From positions 2,790,001 through 2,854,000 of the forward strand of contig NC_013216.1 of assembly GCF_000024205.1 (NCBI RefSeq): a stretch of 64,000 bases of DNA. The letters are read 5' to 3'. Under the pieces are notes generated by a model, which saw only the letters and a list, made by a program, of their open reading frames with translations, did no database searches and was not told where the DNA came from. A program made the translations under genes and the position numbers. The stretch is from Desulfofarcimen acetoxidans DSM 771 (GTDB taxonomy: Bacteria > Bacillota > Desulfotomaculia > Desulfotomaculales > Desulfofarciminaceae). Of the stretch, positions 32,922 to 44,500 are shown piece by piece; within the stretch, counting starts at the first letter, position 1; every line of letters begins with the position of its first letter.

Positions 32922-35900
32922 TTTCCACCCCCGTTTATCAAAAATTTAGCCGTTGAATTAATATGCGGCTCTTGTAAGCAGGTCATGTGGGCACCTTTTA
33001 TATACTCAAATTGCAAATCACCCAGTGCAACACTTTTCCAGCTTTCTTCAACTTCTGAAAAAACAATAGGAAAGAAATGCTTTGTTTCTTCAGCAACCCT
33101 CATTGCGTAAACATCACCTGCAAACAGCTGCGGTTCATACTCCGCCACACCCTTAAAGCTGTGGCAAAATACCTTATACAATATTTGAAGCATATTTGCC
33201 TGATAATCTAAAACCATTCCATTTGTTTTTTCTATGGCGGCATATATTTCCGCCATACGCTGTGACTGAGGTTTTGCCGCCAATTTTTTATAGCATTCTG
33301 AAACTGCTTCATAAGAACCGTTTAACGAACACAATGCTTCCCCGGTAATATTTCCTCCATTGACAGGCGCTAATTCGCTTATTGCCTTTTTTAATAATTC
33401 ATCATCAACATTATGTCCGGCTTTGCTAACCTCTGCGCCAACTACACGGCAAAAAGCCCTTTCCATCAAAAGGTCATTATTAAGACTTGTTCTTATTGTG
33501 TTTAATAACACCTCATCCTCCGCTCCATTGCTATTTCTCCGTTTGCAAAAGCTGGTACTTATTGTCGTAACCGGTTCTACCCTGGCCCCCGCTTCCATTA
33601 AAACTCTTGCGGTCTCCAAGGCAATCAAGCCTCCAATACAATAACCTATAAGCTTATAGCCGGATGCTTCCTGCTGTAAAAGCAAATCACCATACTTTTG
33701 CCCTAAGCTTTCTATTGTTTTATCATATGGGTTGGACAGATATTCCTTTTCATCTCCAAATGTGAAACCTACAATTTTCTCTGTACGGTTTGGATCGTTG
33801 ATTAAATATGGCAGCAAACTGTTATAAGCTGTAAGTGTTCCGGTACCATTGTGGAAAAGAACCTTTACCGGCCCGTGAGGCTGTTTTCCTTCCGCCAAAA
33901 CAACAAGGGGAGATACGGGATTTAATGAATCCTTATTCGAATCGGCGGATGAAACCTGAGACTTCAGCCTTAATTTCTTGGCTATATCTGCGACTGTCGG
34001 TGTTTGAAGCATTTCTCGCATAAGACGCTCCCACTCCCAGCTTCCGGCCTCCTCCAGTTTTTCCCTCATATTAGCTATAACCTGGGCCACCACTAAAGAG
34101 TCTCCTCCCGCAATATAAAAATTTTCATCCCGTCCGATGGTGTCCCGGTTTAAAGCCGCTGCCCATATGCCGGCAATACGCGCTTCCAAATCATCCTGTG
34201 GTGCTTCTTCTGGAACCCCATTGCAGTAAATCGTAATTTCCATACGCTTCTTTAAAGAAGCCCTGTCGACTTTACCATTGCCGGAAAGCGGAATTTTTGG
34301 CAATACTTCTATATGGCCGGGAACCATATACTCAGGCAAATGCTGCTGTAAATATTCTTTGATTTCTTCTTTATAGACCATTGAACTCTCAGCGGGAAAT
34401 CCACAGATAAAAATTGTTTGTCCTGCTAAAGCCAGGGGATCCTCTTCTTTCGGATAGGCACAAATAACACCCGCGTTTGCGCTGTCAAATACTTCCTTCC
34501 ATTTTTTAAAGTCTATGAAGGTCCGATCGGTACTTGCTCTAAAATCGGTGAAACCTGTCAACCCATCTTTAAATTCCATGGAAGTTAAAAGCGTATACGC
34601 CTCTTTCGTTGCCTCTATCACGATTAATTTTCCACCGGGTACTGCAAGCTCTTTTAATGTTTCTATAATCACATTCACATTCCGCGCGTTATGCAAAACG
34701 TTGGCGCAGACAATTACATCATAAGCGGAAGCTTCTAATCCTTGCAGCCAGTAATCTTTGTTGATGTCATACAATCCATAACTAACCCATGAATATTTTC
34801 CAAACCTGCTTTTAGCTTCATTTAAGAAAAATGTTGAGATATCAGTAAAATGATATTCTACGTTATAATCCACTAAAGCCGGAATCAAATCAATGCTTGT
34901 ACCACCTACTCCGGCACCTACCTCCAATATCCGCAACGGTCTCTTGCCGCCAGAACGCATACGTTCCTCCGCCAGATGGACAACGCATTCTTTTGCTACG
35001 CAGTTTAAGGCAAGGTTAACCAAATTATCATGGTAAGCAGCCAATGCTGTATCTAATTTTCCTTGCGGGAAAAACAAATCAAGCGCATTCACATCTCCTC
35101 GCAGCAGTTCAGGAAGATGTTTGCTGGATTCCCGAAGGTAATGCACCAATTTAACCCCATAGTTAACCTCTGCCTCAATTTCAATCAAGCGTTCCCAGCA
35201 CCTGTCCGCAGCATCCTCCGGCGGTACATTCAGAAGGCTGTACTTACCTGTAATCTCATCCTTCTGCATAAACTTTTCCGCGCACAACACATTCAGCCAG
35301 CGCCTTAGCAGCCTATGCAGCTTGGGAACGGCCTGCACGGCATCCTGTATTTCTTCATTACTGTGGCTGGCAGTACAATCCTGAAATAGCCCGGCGTCCC
35401 GGAAGGTTTTAATGATATCCAGCAGGGTCGTCTGATCAGCCACTTCTATCCACTTTGCAAACAAAGAACGGTCAACGGAAGCAGTTGCCTTTTCTCCCGC
35501 GTTAAAGCAAACATCATGCAAAACACCGGTATCTTCAGCAGCGGTATCGGATTCTTTCAGACGGCTTGCTTCAATAAAAGCATTTATCCGGTATTCTTGC
35601 GGCGTATTGCCGCTTACCATTGCTACTGCCGAGGCTATGGACGGATGGTTCTGCAATACGCTTTCAATCTCACTTAATTCTATTCTGTGACCACGAATTT
35701 TTACTTGTGTATCTTCACGTCCCAAAAATTCAATCACACCATCAGGGCGATACCTGCCGAGGTCTCCTGTATAATATAACCGTTCATTGGTTTCCGGGTG
35801 AATGATAAAGCGTTCATTGGCAGTCTTTGCATCGTCCAAGTAACCTAATGCCAGTCCTTCGCCTCCGATATACAAGTCTCCCGCAGTCCAGTCGGGGCAT

Positions 35901-38506
35901 AACTGCAATTGCTTATTCATTACATAAAAGCGTTGATTCAAAAGAGGTGTGCCGTAGGGAACACTTTTCGCTCCCTCCGGGACTTCCTTTATTGGATAGT
36001 AAATCGACCAAATAGCGGCTTCGGTTGCGCCACCAAGACTGATAACCTCGATACCCGGACATTGTTTTGACAAAATGCCCGGCAAATTAACCGGAATCCA
36101 GTCACCGGATAACAATGCCAGACGAAGAGATGATCTTCCCTCATCCTTTCCGCTTTGCATACATGTCATAAGCATTTGCATTTGAGCCGGAACCGAGTTC
36201 CATACTGTAACCTTCTCTTTTATGATTAGTTCAGCCCAATAATCAGGATTGTTTTTCTGCTTTGGATCAGGCAATACCAGTGTTCCTCCGGCAGTTAATA
36301 TTCCAAAAATATCATACACCGAAAGGTCAAAGGCAAGACTGGCTATACCGATAATCCGGTCGGCGGAATTTACGTGAAACCTCTCATTAATATCAATAAT
36401 GGTATTCAATGCTCCACGATGGTTCATGACAACACCCTTCGGCGTCCCGGTAGTCCCTGACGTATGAATTATATACGCCGGCTGCAAAGGATCCACAACT
36501 GCCGGACTTAAACCGCTGTTTTCCATTGGCTCCAACACATCAACCTCAATAATTTCAAGCTGTGCATTCTCTTCCGGCTCAAAGCCTTCTCTGCCAGTCA
36601 GCACAAACCTGGTCCCTGAATTTTTTATGATTGTATTTTGTCTGGCTTTTGGCTGTGAAGTATCAACAGGCAAGTAAACACCGCCTGCAAGCAGGGTCCC
36701 GAGGACGGAAGCGATTTGCCATATCCCCTTTTCCAATATCACGGCTGCAAAATCACCCTTACCGAAGCCTTTATTGAGCAGTGCTTTTTGAACTGCCGCT
36801 GCAAAATTTGCCAGCTCCCGGTAGGAATAATATCTGCCTTCATAAAACACAGCGGCAGCCTCCGGGTGATTCTTTACATTACTGCAAAATCCATCGTGTA
36901 AAAGTCCATCCGGGAGCGGAGCATTTGTATTATTAACTGTTTCTCTGACTTTCTTTACGCGGGGAGGTAATTGGAGCGGAAGCCGGTTTTCCCAAATCTG
37001 ATTGCCGGCAGCTAAATCACACAACAATTGTTTGAAGGCTTCGAAAGCGTCTTCAATCATTCCTTCCGGGAATATTCCTTTTCTTACATCCCAGTTAATT
37101 AGCAATCCTCCGCCTTGTTCCGCAACCTGGCAATCAAGCCATACCTGCGGTGTTTGACTTATTTTGTAAGTCAAACGGGCGTTTCTCATGAAATCTCCGC
37201 TTTCATTATTATCCGCAATTCCGATTGTGCTTGTATAAACAACCGGAATTATGACATTTTTATTGTTCCGGCGACTCATTTCACGCAGCACCTCAATTCC
37301 TGAAAAGCTATTGTGCTCCAGGTCTTGCCATAAGCGGCGCTGTATATTTTCCGTCCTGTCTAAAAATGTATTGCCCTCCTTCAAATCCACCTGTAAAATG
37401 TTAATAGCTGTAAAGTCGCCTATGATATCATTAATTTGCGTATGTAACGCAGGGCGATTCAACAATGTAATATTGATGCAGAATTCAGGACGCTTGGCCC
37501 ATAAGCCAATCACTTCCGCAAATGCAGAAAGAACCGCACTGGAAGGAGTTATTCTTTTCTGCTTGACTGATCTACAAATAGCCTGCCATTCATTTTTATC
37601 CAGGAAAAATATCTGCTGCTCAAAAACTACTTTATCTTCCTTATTGTTATTTTCAGCTTGGTTATTTTCAGCAACAGGCAATTCCGGCGCTGCAGCCATC
37701 TTTTCGATTTTATCCATCCAATACTTGCGAGCGCACTCTATTCCGGCCCTTTCTGACGGCTGTTGCTGCTTTTCCCGCTGGAACAGCAGCAAATCCCTGA
37801 ATGTCACTTCAAGCTTTGGCAATGTTTTTTCCGGCTCATAATAAAAATGATCAAGCTCTCTTAGTATTATATTTGCACTTACAAAATCTCCGATAAGCAT
37901 ATCTATGGAAAAATGTAAAATGCTGCAATCCTCTGTTATTGTCAGATAAATTTCACAAAGAGGCCATTGTTCCGGACTATACTGCTTTTCCGATAGATCT
38001 TTTCTTACTTTTTTAATCGCTTCCCCGGCCTCTGCCGGACTCAGACCCCGCAAATTCTGTGACTGTACCGGCGGAAGTTCAACCTCTTTGCGCACCTGCT
38101 GAAATCCCTTTGTAAGTATTACCGCACGAAGCATATCATGGCGCTCAATAACACTATGCCACGCCTTTTCCAAGCGTTCCCTGTCTAAAATTTCAGATAT
38201 GGTCAATTCGATATAACCGTGGCACCCAACTCCGCCAAGCTCGTAAATATTTTCCCTGCCTACCAGGTATGCGGTCTGTATATCGGTAAGCGGAAAATGT
38301 GCGTAACGATTTTGTAAATCACCGGTTGCAGCAGAATGATTCATATCTCTTAAATATCCAATTATTGCTTCTTTATTATGACGAAGCTCTTCTATTGCTT
38401 CTTCATCTATAACTCCGGATGGAGCCCGAAAACGAATTTGCCCGTCTTCTTCCCAAAGCTCTGCTCCCTTTGCTTCATACTTGCTTATTACTTCACTAAC
38501 CGTCAT
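32918..38506 (-). CDS. Siderophore NRPS: TubC docking-Cy-A(MT)-PCP-TE
   Basis: The 1862-residue synthetase has a TubC-type docking domain (1-55), a cyclisation domain (about 70-500, DxxxxD as SIDMLIGDFVS near 200), and an adenylation domain starting near 530. The code region LAFDLSVYD ... WNSVP ... LLSGDW ... AAIW fits the DLYNLSLIW cysteine code. A methyltransferase is inserted between A8 and A9 (about 1030-1370, SAM motif ILEVGAGVGGTS near 1190). A PCP (GGDSLV near 1470) and a thioesterase (about 1560-1862) follow. This is the PchF layout plus a docking domain, so it should add, cyclise and N-methylate the last cysteine and release the product. The TE elbow reads GYCIGG, with Cys1623 where Ser is usual. 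It overlaps the NRPS upstream by ATGA. Confidence 0.9.
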   Translation of the reverse strand: MTVSEVISKYEAKGAELWEEDGQIRFRAPSGVIDEEAIEELRHNKEAIIGYLRDMNHSAATGDLQNRYAHFPLTDIQTAYLVGRENIYELGGVGCHGYIELTISEILDRERLEKAWHSVIERHDMLRAVILTKGFQQVRKEVELPPVQSQNLRGLSPAEAGEAIKKVRKDLSEKQYSPEQWPLCEIYLTITEDCSILHFSIDMLIGDFVSANIILRELDHFYYEPEKTLPKLEVTFRDLLLFQREKQQQPSERAGIECARKYWMDKIEKMAAAPELPVAENNQAENNNKEDKVVFEQQIFFLDKNEWQAICRSVKQKRITPSSAVLSAFAEVIGLWAKRPEFCINITLLNRPALHTQINDIIGDFTAINILQVDLKEGNTFLDRTENIQRRLWQDLEHNSFSGIEVLREMSRRNNKNVIIPVVYTSTIGIADNNESGDFMRNARLTYKISQTPQVWLDCQVAEQGGGLLINWDVRKGIFPEGMIEDAFEAFKQLLCDLAAGNQIWENRLPLQLPPRVKKVRETVNNTNAPLPDGLLHDGFCSNVKNHPEAAAVFYEGRYYSYRELANFAAAVQKALLNKGFGKGDFAAVILEKGIWQIASVLGTLLAGGVYLPVDTSQPKARQNTIIKNSGTRFVLTGREGFEPEENAQLEIIEVDVLEPMENSGLSPAVVDPLQPAYIIHTSGTTGTPKGVVMNHRGALNTIIDINERFHVNSADRIIGIASLAFDLSVYDIFGILTAGGTLVLPDPKQKNNPDYWAELIIKEKVTVWNSVPAQMQMLMTCMQSGKDEGRSSLRLALLSGDWIPVNLPGILSKQCPGIEVISLGGATEAAIWSIYYPIKEVPEGAKSVPYGTPLLNQRFYVMNKQLQLCPDWTAGDLYIGGEGLALGYLDDAKTANERFIIHPETNERLYYTGDLGRYRPDGVIEFLGREDTQVKIRGHRIELSEIESVLQNHPSIASAVAMVSGNTPQEYRINAFIEASRLKESDTAAEDTGVLHDVCFNAGEKATASVDRSLFAKWIEVADQTTLLDIIKTFRDAGLFQDCTASHSNEEIQDAVQAVPKLHRLLRRWLNVLCAEKFMQKDEITGKYSLLNVPPEDAADRCWERLIEIEAEVNYGVKLVHYLRESSKHLPELLRGDVNALDLFFPQGKLDTALAAYHDNLVNLALNCVAKECVVHLAEERMRSGGKRPLRILEVGAGVGGTSIDLIPALVDYNVEYHFTDISTFFLNEAKSRFGKYSWVSYGLYDINKDYWLQGLEASAYDVIVCANVLHNARNVNVIIETLKELAVPGGKLIVIEATKEAYTLLTSMEFKDGLTGFTDFRASTDRTFIDFKKWKEVFDSANAGVICAYPKEEDPLALAGQTIFICGFPAESSMVYKEEIKEYLQQHLPEYMVPGHIEVLPKIPLSGNGKVDRASLKKRMEITIYCNGVPEEAPQDDLEARIAGIWAAALNRDTIGRDENFYIAGGDSLVVAQVIANMREKLEEAGSWEWERLMREMLQTPTVADIAKKLRLKSQVSSADSNKDSLNPVSPLVVLAEGKQPHGPVKVLFHNGTGTLTAYNSLLPYLINDPNRTEKIVGFTFGDEKEYLSNPYDKTIESLGQKYGDLLLQQEASGYKLIGYCIGGLIALETARVLMEAGARVEPVTTISTSFCKRRNSNGAEDEVLLNTIRTSLNNDLLMERAFCRVVGAEVSKAGHNVDDELLKKAISELAPVNGGNITGEALCSLNGSYEAVSECYKKLAAKPQSQRMAEIYAAIEKTNGMVLDYQANMLQILYKVFCHSFKGVAEYEPQLFAGDVYAMRVAEETKHFFPIVFSEVEESWKSVALGDLQFEYIKGAHMTCLQEPHINSTAKFLINGGGK

Positions 38507-41500
38507 AATATCCCCTCCGCATAATTATTAGGCTCAGCAATATCTAAATTGCGAATTTTTTCCGCCAACGATGCAATTGTTGATGCTTCGAATAAAGTTT
38601 GCAGCGATATTCTCGCAGGAGAAATTTTTCGCGTTTGTAATTGGCCGCTTATACGCACTGCTTTCAGGCTATCACCACCCAATAGGAAAAAGTCATCGTT
38701 CCTTGAAATCTTTTGTACTTCCAATACTTCCGACCAGACACCGGCTATTCTGTGTTCCAATTCATCCCGCGGTCCTTCAAAGGTACTCGTTTCTTCTGCC
38801 TTTTTAGTTTTTACAATATTCCCGACTGCCTTTCTATCAACCTTTCCATTGTCACTTAAAGGCAGGGACTCTAAAATTGCTATTTTACCCGGAATACAGT
38901 AGCTGGGAAGCTTTTTTGAAAGATCTGTATATATTTCATATTCGAGGTTATTATCCGGGCTGTATTCATAAGGCACGACAGCTGCACAGAGAGCAGAGTG
39001 GTCATTCTCTATCACAACTACCGCTTCCTTTACCCTCTCATAAGATCTTATTGCTGCCTCCACTTCACCTAATTCAATTCGATATCCCTTAATTTTTACC
39101 TGAAAATCTTCTCTTCCTAAAAACTCTATATTTCCGTCAGGCCAATAGCGTCCAAAATCTCCTGTATTATACAAACGTTCTCCGGTATGTGGATGTATGA
39201 TAAACTTTTCCTTCGTCTTTTCCTCATCGTTCAAGTATCCTCTGGCAACACCAAGGCCGCCGATATAAAGCTTTCCGGGAACCCATACAGGGCAATCCCG
39301 CAGAAACTCACTTAGGACATAATAGCGTTGATTTGTCAGCGGCTTACCGTACGGGATACTTTTCCATGCAGCTTCGATTTGATCGATCGGATATAAGTTA
39401 GACCAGATAGAAGCTTCCGTAGCCCCACCAAGGCTGACAATCTGTGTATTTTTAAAGTAATGCCTTATTTTATCCGGCAAATCCAGCGGTATCCAGTCCC
39501 CACTTAACAGTACCAATCTTAGTGATTGCAATTCTTCTGTTTTTACATCCCTGACAGACATATATTCCAAAAGCATTTGCATAAACGCCGGCACCGTATT
39601 CCAGACTGTGATTTTCTCCTTAATGATAAGTTCAAGCCAGTGAGCCGGTTCCTTTACTTTCCCCGCATCAGGCATAACTATGGACGCTCCTTCGGCAAGC
39701 ATGCCAAAAACATCATATACAGAAAGATCGAAATTCATATTTGACAAAGCGAGTACTTTATCTTCCGGTCCGATTGAAAATCTTTTATTAATATCTAAAA
39801 TAGTGTTAACCGCACCCTGATGTTGTATCATGACACCCTTTGGAAAACCCGTTGATCCGGAAGTATACATGACATAGGCCAAATCACCAGGCAAAGCTTC
39901 CTTTAGCTGAACATGTACCGGTCCCTCTGCCAACGAATGCTCGTCGACAGTCAAAATTGAAATATCCTCCGGCCAAGTAAATTTTTTTGCAAGCCATGAC
40001 TGTGTTAATACGACACTGGCATCAGCGTCTTTCAGCAGCTTCCAAATTCTTTCCTCCGGATTGCCGGAATCAATAGGCACATAGGCAGCTCCGCATTTTA
40101 AAATTCCAAGAGCAGCGGCAACCTGTTCCCATCCTTTTTCCATAACAATTGCAACCGGCGAAGCTTTCGTTATATTCTTTTGACTTAGTAATTCAGAAAC
40201 TATGAATGAACGGTTAGACAGCTCTTCATAGGTTAATTCACTGTCCGAGGTTATCACTGCCTTATACTCCATACGTCTGACAACCTGTTTTTCGAAAAGA
40301 CTGATTAGCGTTTCATTGGAGACCGGCCCATCTGTCTCATTTGCCTTTAATCTATTTGCCAATCCCGGAACCGGCACAAGATTGGGTATTGCTTCATGCC
40401 ATACCGTTTCAGCTGCTGACAGGCTTTGCAGCAAGCTGCAATAGGCCTTGAACGTATCTTCCGTTAATCCTTCCGGGAACAGCCCTTCTACTATATCCCA
40501 ATTAAAAAGCAGCTCTCCTTCCTGCTCCTGAACCTGATGATCGAGCCATACCTGCGGTGTTTGAGTTATGCTATACACCAATTTTCCCAGCCACTCAGTA
40601 TTATCTTGCTTCATAACTCCTAATGTACTCGTGAAAACAACCGGCATAGCTGCATACTGGTGTTTACCCGGCATTTTAGCCAATTTTCGCTGTACCTCCA
40701 CTCCGTCAAAATACGAGCAGCTTAAATCATTTGTAAGCCTTCTCTGTATATTCAGACACCGTTGGGCGAAGGTTTGACCGGCTGTATTATCCACTTCCAG
40801 TAAAACTAAGGAAGTAAAGTCGCCTATAACATTATTTATTTGCTTGTGCAAAGGCAATCTGTTAAATAAGGTAACGTTAATGGTGAACTTTGGATTCTTG
40901 CACCAAAGGCATAAGGCCTCAGCAAATGCTGACATCAAAACGGAAGATGGAGTAATTCCCAGCTTTTTTGCCCTATCCTTTAACTGAGTCCATGTTTCAC
41001 AATTAAGCTTTGCCTGCAGCCGTCTGAAGCGTTGTTTGGCAATAGACTCCGGATTTTTTGCCAGAGGAAGCTCCGGTGCGGATGGAAGAGTCTCTAAACG
41101 ACCGAGCCAATATTCAGCTGACCTCTTGTATAATTCTGTTTCTTTCATCTTTTCCCAGGCTATAACATAATCACGGAAAGACAAATTAACAGCAGGAAGA
41201 GATATTTCCGGGTATTTATAAATTTTTGCCCATTCACCCAAAAGATGAAATATACTCCATCCATCAAGTATGATATTGTCCAGGCTGATATGAAGCCTTA
41301 CACGGTTTTCCCCGAAAATGGAAGCCTTGATTTCAAACAATGGCCACTCATCTGCAGATAAAACCTGATGGGACATTTCACTTTTTATAGCTTCAAGAGC
41401 GGCAGCAACATATTCATCATTTTCGTTTCTCAAATCACAAACTTCAATATAATAAAACGGTACCTTTTCTAATATTTTTTGTTGTTGTCCATCAGACATA

Positions 41501-44500
41501 ATTACTGCTCTAAGCATGTCATGATGATCAACTAAGCGCTGCCATGCCCTGTTTACCCGTCCGACATCCAAACCTGTTTCCTCAATCTCAAAGTAACAGT
41601 GCGAAGACACATTGCCCAATGTATACGCACCGCTGCGTCCAACCCAATAAGCAAGCTGAATATTCGTCAAGGGAAAAGGTTCATTCCGATTTGCAGGCTC
41701 CGGAATAATAGCCGGCAATTGTGTGCCGGAAAAAATCGCATTTTCCTTTTCATCCATAAGTTCCTGTATATACTCCGCAAGTTCGGCAATAGTTGTCTTT
41801 TCAAACAATCCTGTCAATAACAGCTCAACACCTAATTCATTGTGCACCTCGGCACATATTTTGGTTCCAAGGAGGGAGTCTCCTCCTAAATTAAAATAAT
41901 TATCGGTTACCCCTATTTTTTCCAAAGCAAATGCTTTACTCCAAATTTCCACAAGACACTGTTCCACCTTTGTTTCCGCATGAATAAACTCTTTCCGGGA
42001 CCGATTCATATTGCCGGGCATAGGCAATGCCTTTCTTTCAACCTTTCCGCTGGCTGAAACCGGCAGCTTATCAAGTATTAAGAATACAGATGGAACCATA
42101 TACTCCGGCAGCTTCTTCTTTAAATAATCCGACAAATGTTCTTCTTTTAAATCCTCGTTATTTTTGTACTCAGGAACAATATAGCCTACAAGCTGCCTGC
42201 TTGCTTTATCGGTTTGAACCGCCGCAATTACTGCTTCTTTTACACCGGGATGCTTCTTTAAAACTGTTTCTATCTCACCAAGCTCTATTCTATGGCCCCT
42301 GATTTTCACCTGAAAATCCTTACGCCCCAAAAATTCAATATTATTGTCCGGCCAAAACCTTCCCATGTCGCCGGTCTTATACCATCGCATACCATTCCAA
42401 TCCACAAAGCGTTCTTTCGTAAGGGATTCGTCTCCGCAATAGCCTTTTGCCACACCGGCTCCGCCAATCCACAATTCTCCCACAGCCCAGTCAGGAGTAT
42501 CATTTCCTTTCGCATCCACAATCCGGTAAGTTTGATTACTTAACGGGCGTCCATAGGGAATAGAAACCCATTCTTTTGGCAATGGAAGGGTCACAGAAAA
42601 GCTGTTTGACCAGATGGATGCTTCAGTAGCTCCTCCTAAAGCTAATAAAGTACAATTTGTTTCTACATTTTTAAGTCTTACAGGGATATCCAAGCCTATC
42701 CAATCACCTGAAAGCATTGCCACACGCAGATGCAATTGATTTATTTTCTTACTTTCCGCAGCTACTAACAACATATCGAGCAAAACCGGCGCTGAATTCC
42801 ACATAGTAATCTGATATTTCATAATAGCTTTCAACCAATATGCCGCATCTCTGCAGCTGTCTTCCATAAGTGTCACAATGGTACCGCCCGCGCTTAACAG
42901 GCCGAATATGTCGTACACAGAAAGGTCAAAATCCAAGGATGACACTGCTAAAATTCTATCACCGCCAGTTACCCTGCAGCGCTTGTTAATGTCTGAAATG
43001 GTATTCCATGCTCCATAATGAGTGATTTCAACACCTTTTGGTTCTCCTGTTGAGCCTGAAGTGAATATAATATATGCCAAATCCTCTGCCGAAGTTTTCT
43101 CTATCTGTTCCAGGCACCCATATTCCGCCGCGGCAGCAGTATTCAGCACGATAGTATTTTCCGGCCATTTCACGGCGTCCTGCCTTTTGTTATCAGTCAA
43201 AACGCATTCTATATTTGCTTTTTTGTGAATAAACGCCCGTCTTGCGTCCGGCTGGCTGACGCTGACAGGAACATAGCAGGCTCCGGCCGCCAATACTCCA
43301 AAGACTGCCTCTATCTGCCCGGCCCCGCGGGGAAGTGTAATGGCAACCGTATCGCCTTTTTTGACTCCCTTTTCTTTCAGCATGGAAGCAATTTTAAGAG
43401 CATTTACAGAAAGCTCTCCATAAGAAAGTTTCATGTCTGAACTACTGTCTATAACTGCAACAGATTCGGGATATTTTGTTGCATATTCAAAAAATGACGT
43501 ATGTATACACTGTTCTACAACCGGCAATGATAATGCAGCCTCTTTTTTTCTTCTCTGCTGCTGGGCAGCCGGAAGAACATCCGGTATCTCCTTCCAAGCT
43601 TGTTCACTGTCCGCTAGTTGTTTTATTAATTGCACGTAGGAACCGAACATATCGTCAATCAAATATTCCGGGAACAACTGTTCAACAGCATCCCAGGCTA
43701 ACAATAAACCGCCGTCACTTTCATATAATTGAAAATCAAGCCACACCTGGGGTGTCTGTGAAATCATATATGTAAGACTGCCAAAACTCTGACGGCATTC
43801 ATTATTAAGAAGAGGTGTTCCCAAATTGCACGCAAAAACAACCGGTGCGAAATTACTTTCTCCGGGGTAAATACGTGCCATGTCGCGCTGTATCTGTACG
43901 CCGGAATATGACGCATTTGCCACAGCCTCGTGGAATTTTGCCTGGATTGCCTGTGCGAGTTCCAGAAATGATTGCGGCTCCGCACAGTCAACCGGCAGTA
44001 ATAACAGACTGGTAAAATCAGCAACAACATCGTCCACACCATTTTCTCCTATTTGGCGGTCAAACAGAGGCAAATTAAGAAGAAACCTTGAATTCGCACT
44101 CCATCTGTCAATTACCGCCGCATAAACAGTTAAGAGTACCATGGCCGGTGTTATTCTGTGTGCGGATGCATGTTTTTGTAAAAAACTCCATTGCCCTTTC
44201 CCGATAAAATACGTTCTTCGCCTGAACACCGGATTTTTTATTGTTTCCGGCTTTTTAGCCAGGGGTAATTCAGGCGCCTTGGGCATATGTTCTAATTGAT
44301 CCTTCCAGTATTGTGCCGCCATTTCTTTTTCTTTGGCACGACGCTTTCCCTCACCTTTTAAATATTGAGCAAAGCTCCAATTTTTTGGTGCCGGCGGCTT
44401 AACCCCACGGGCGTAAAGTGCGGCCAAATCTCTTAAAATAATATGCAGGCTTTGTACATCGGCCACAAGTAAATCAATATCAAAATGAATACGCGTATTA

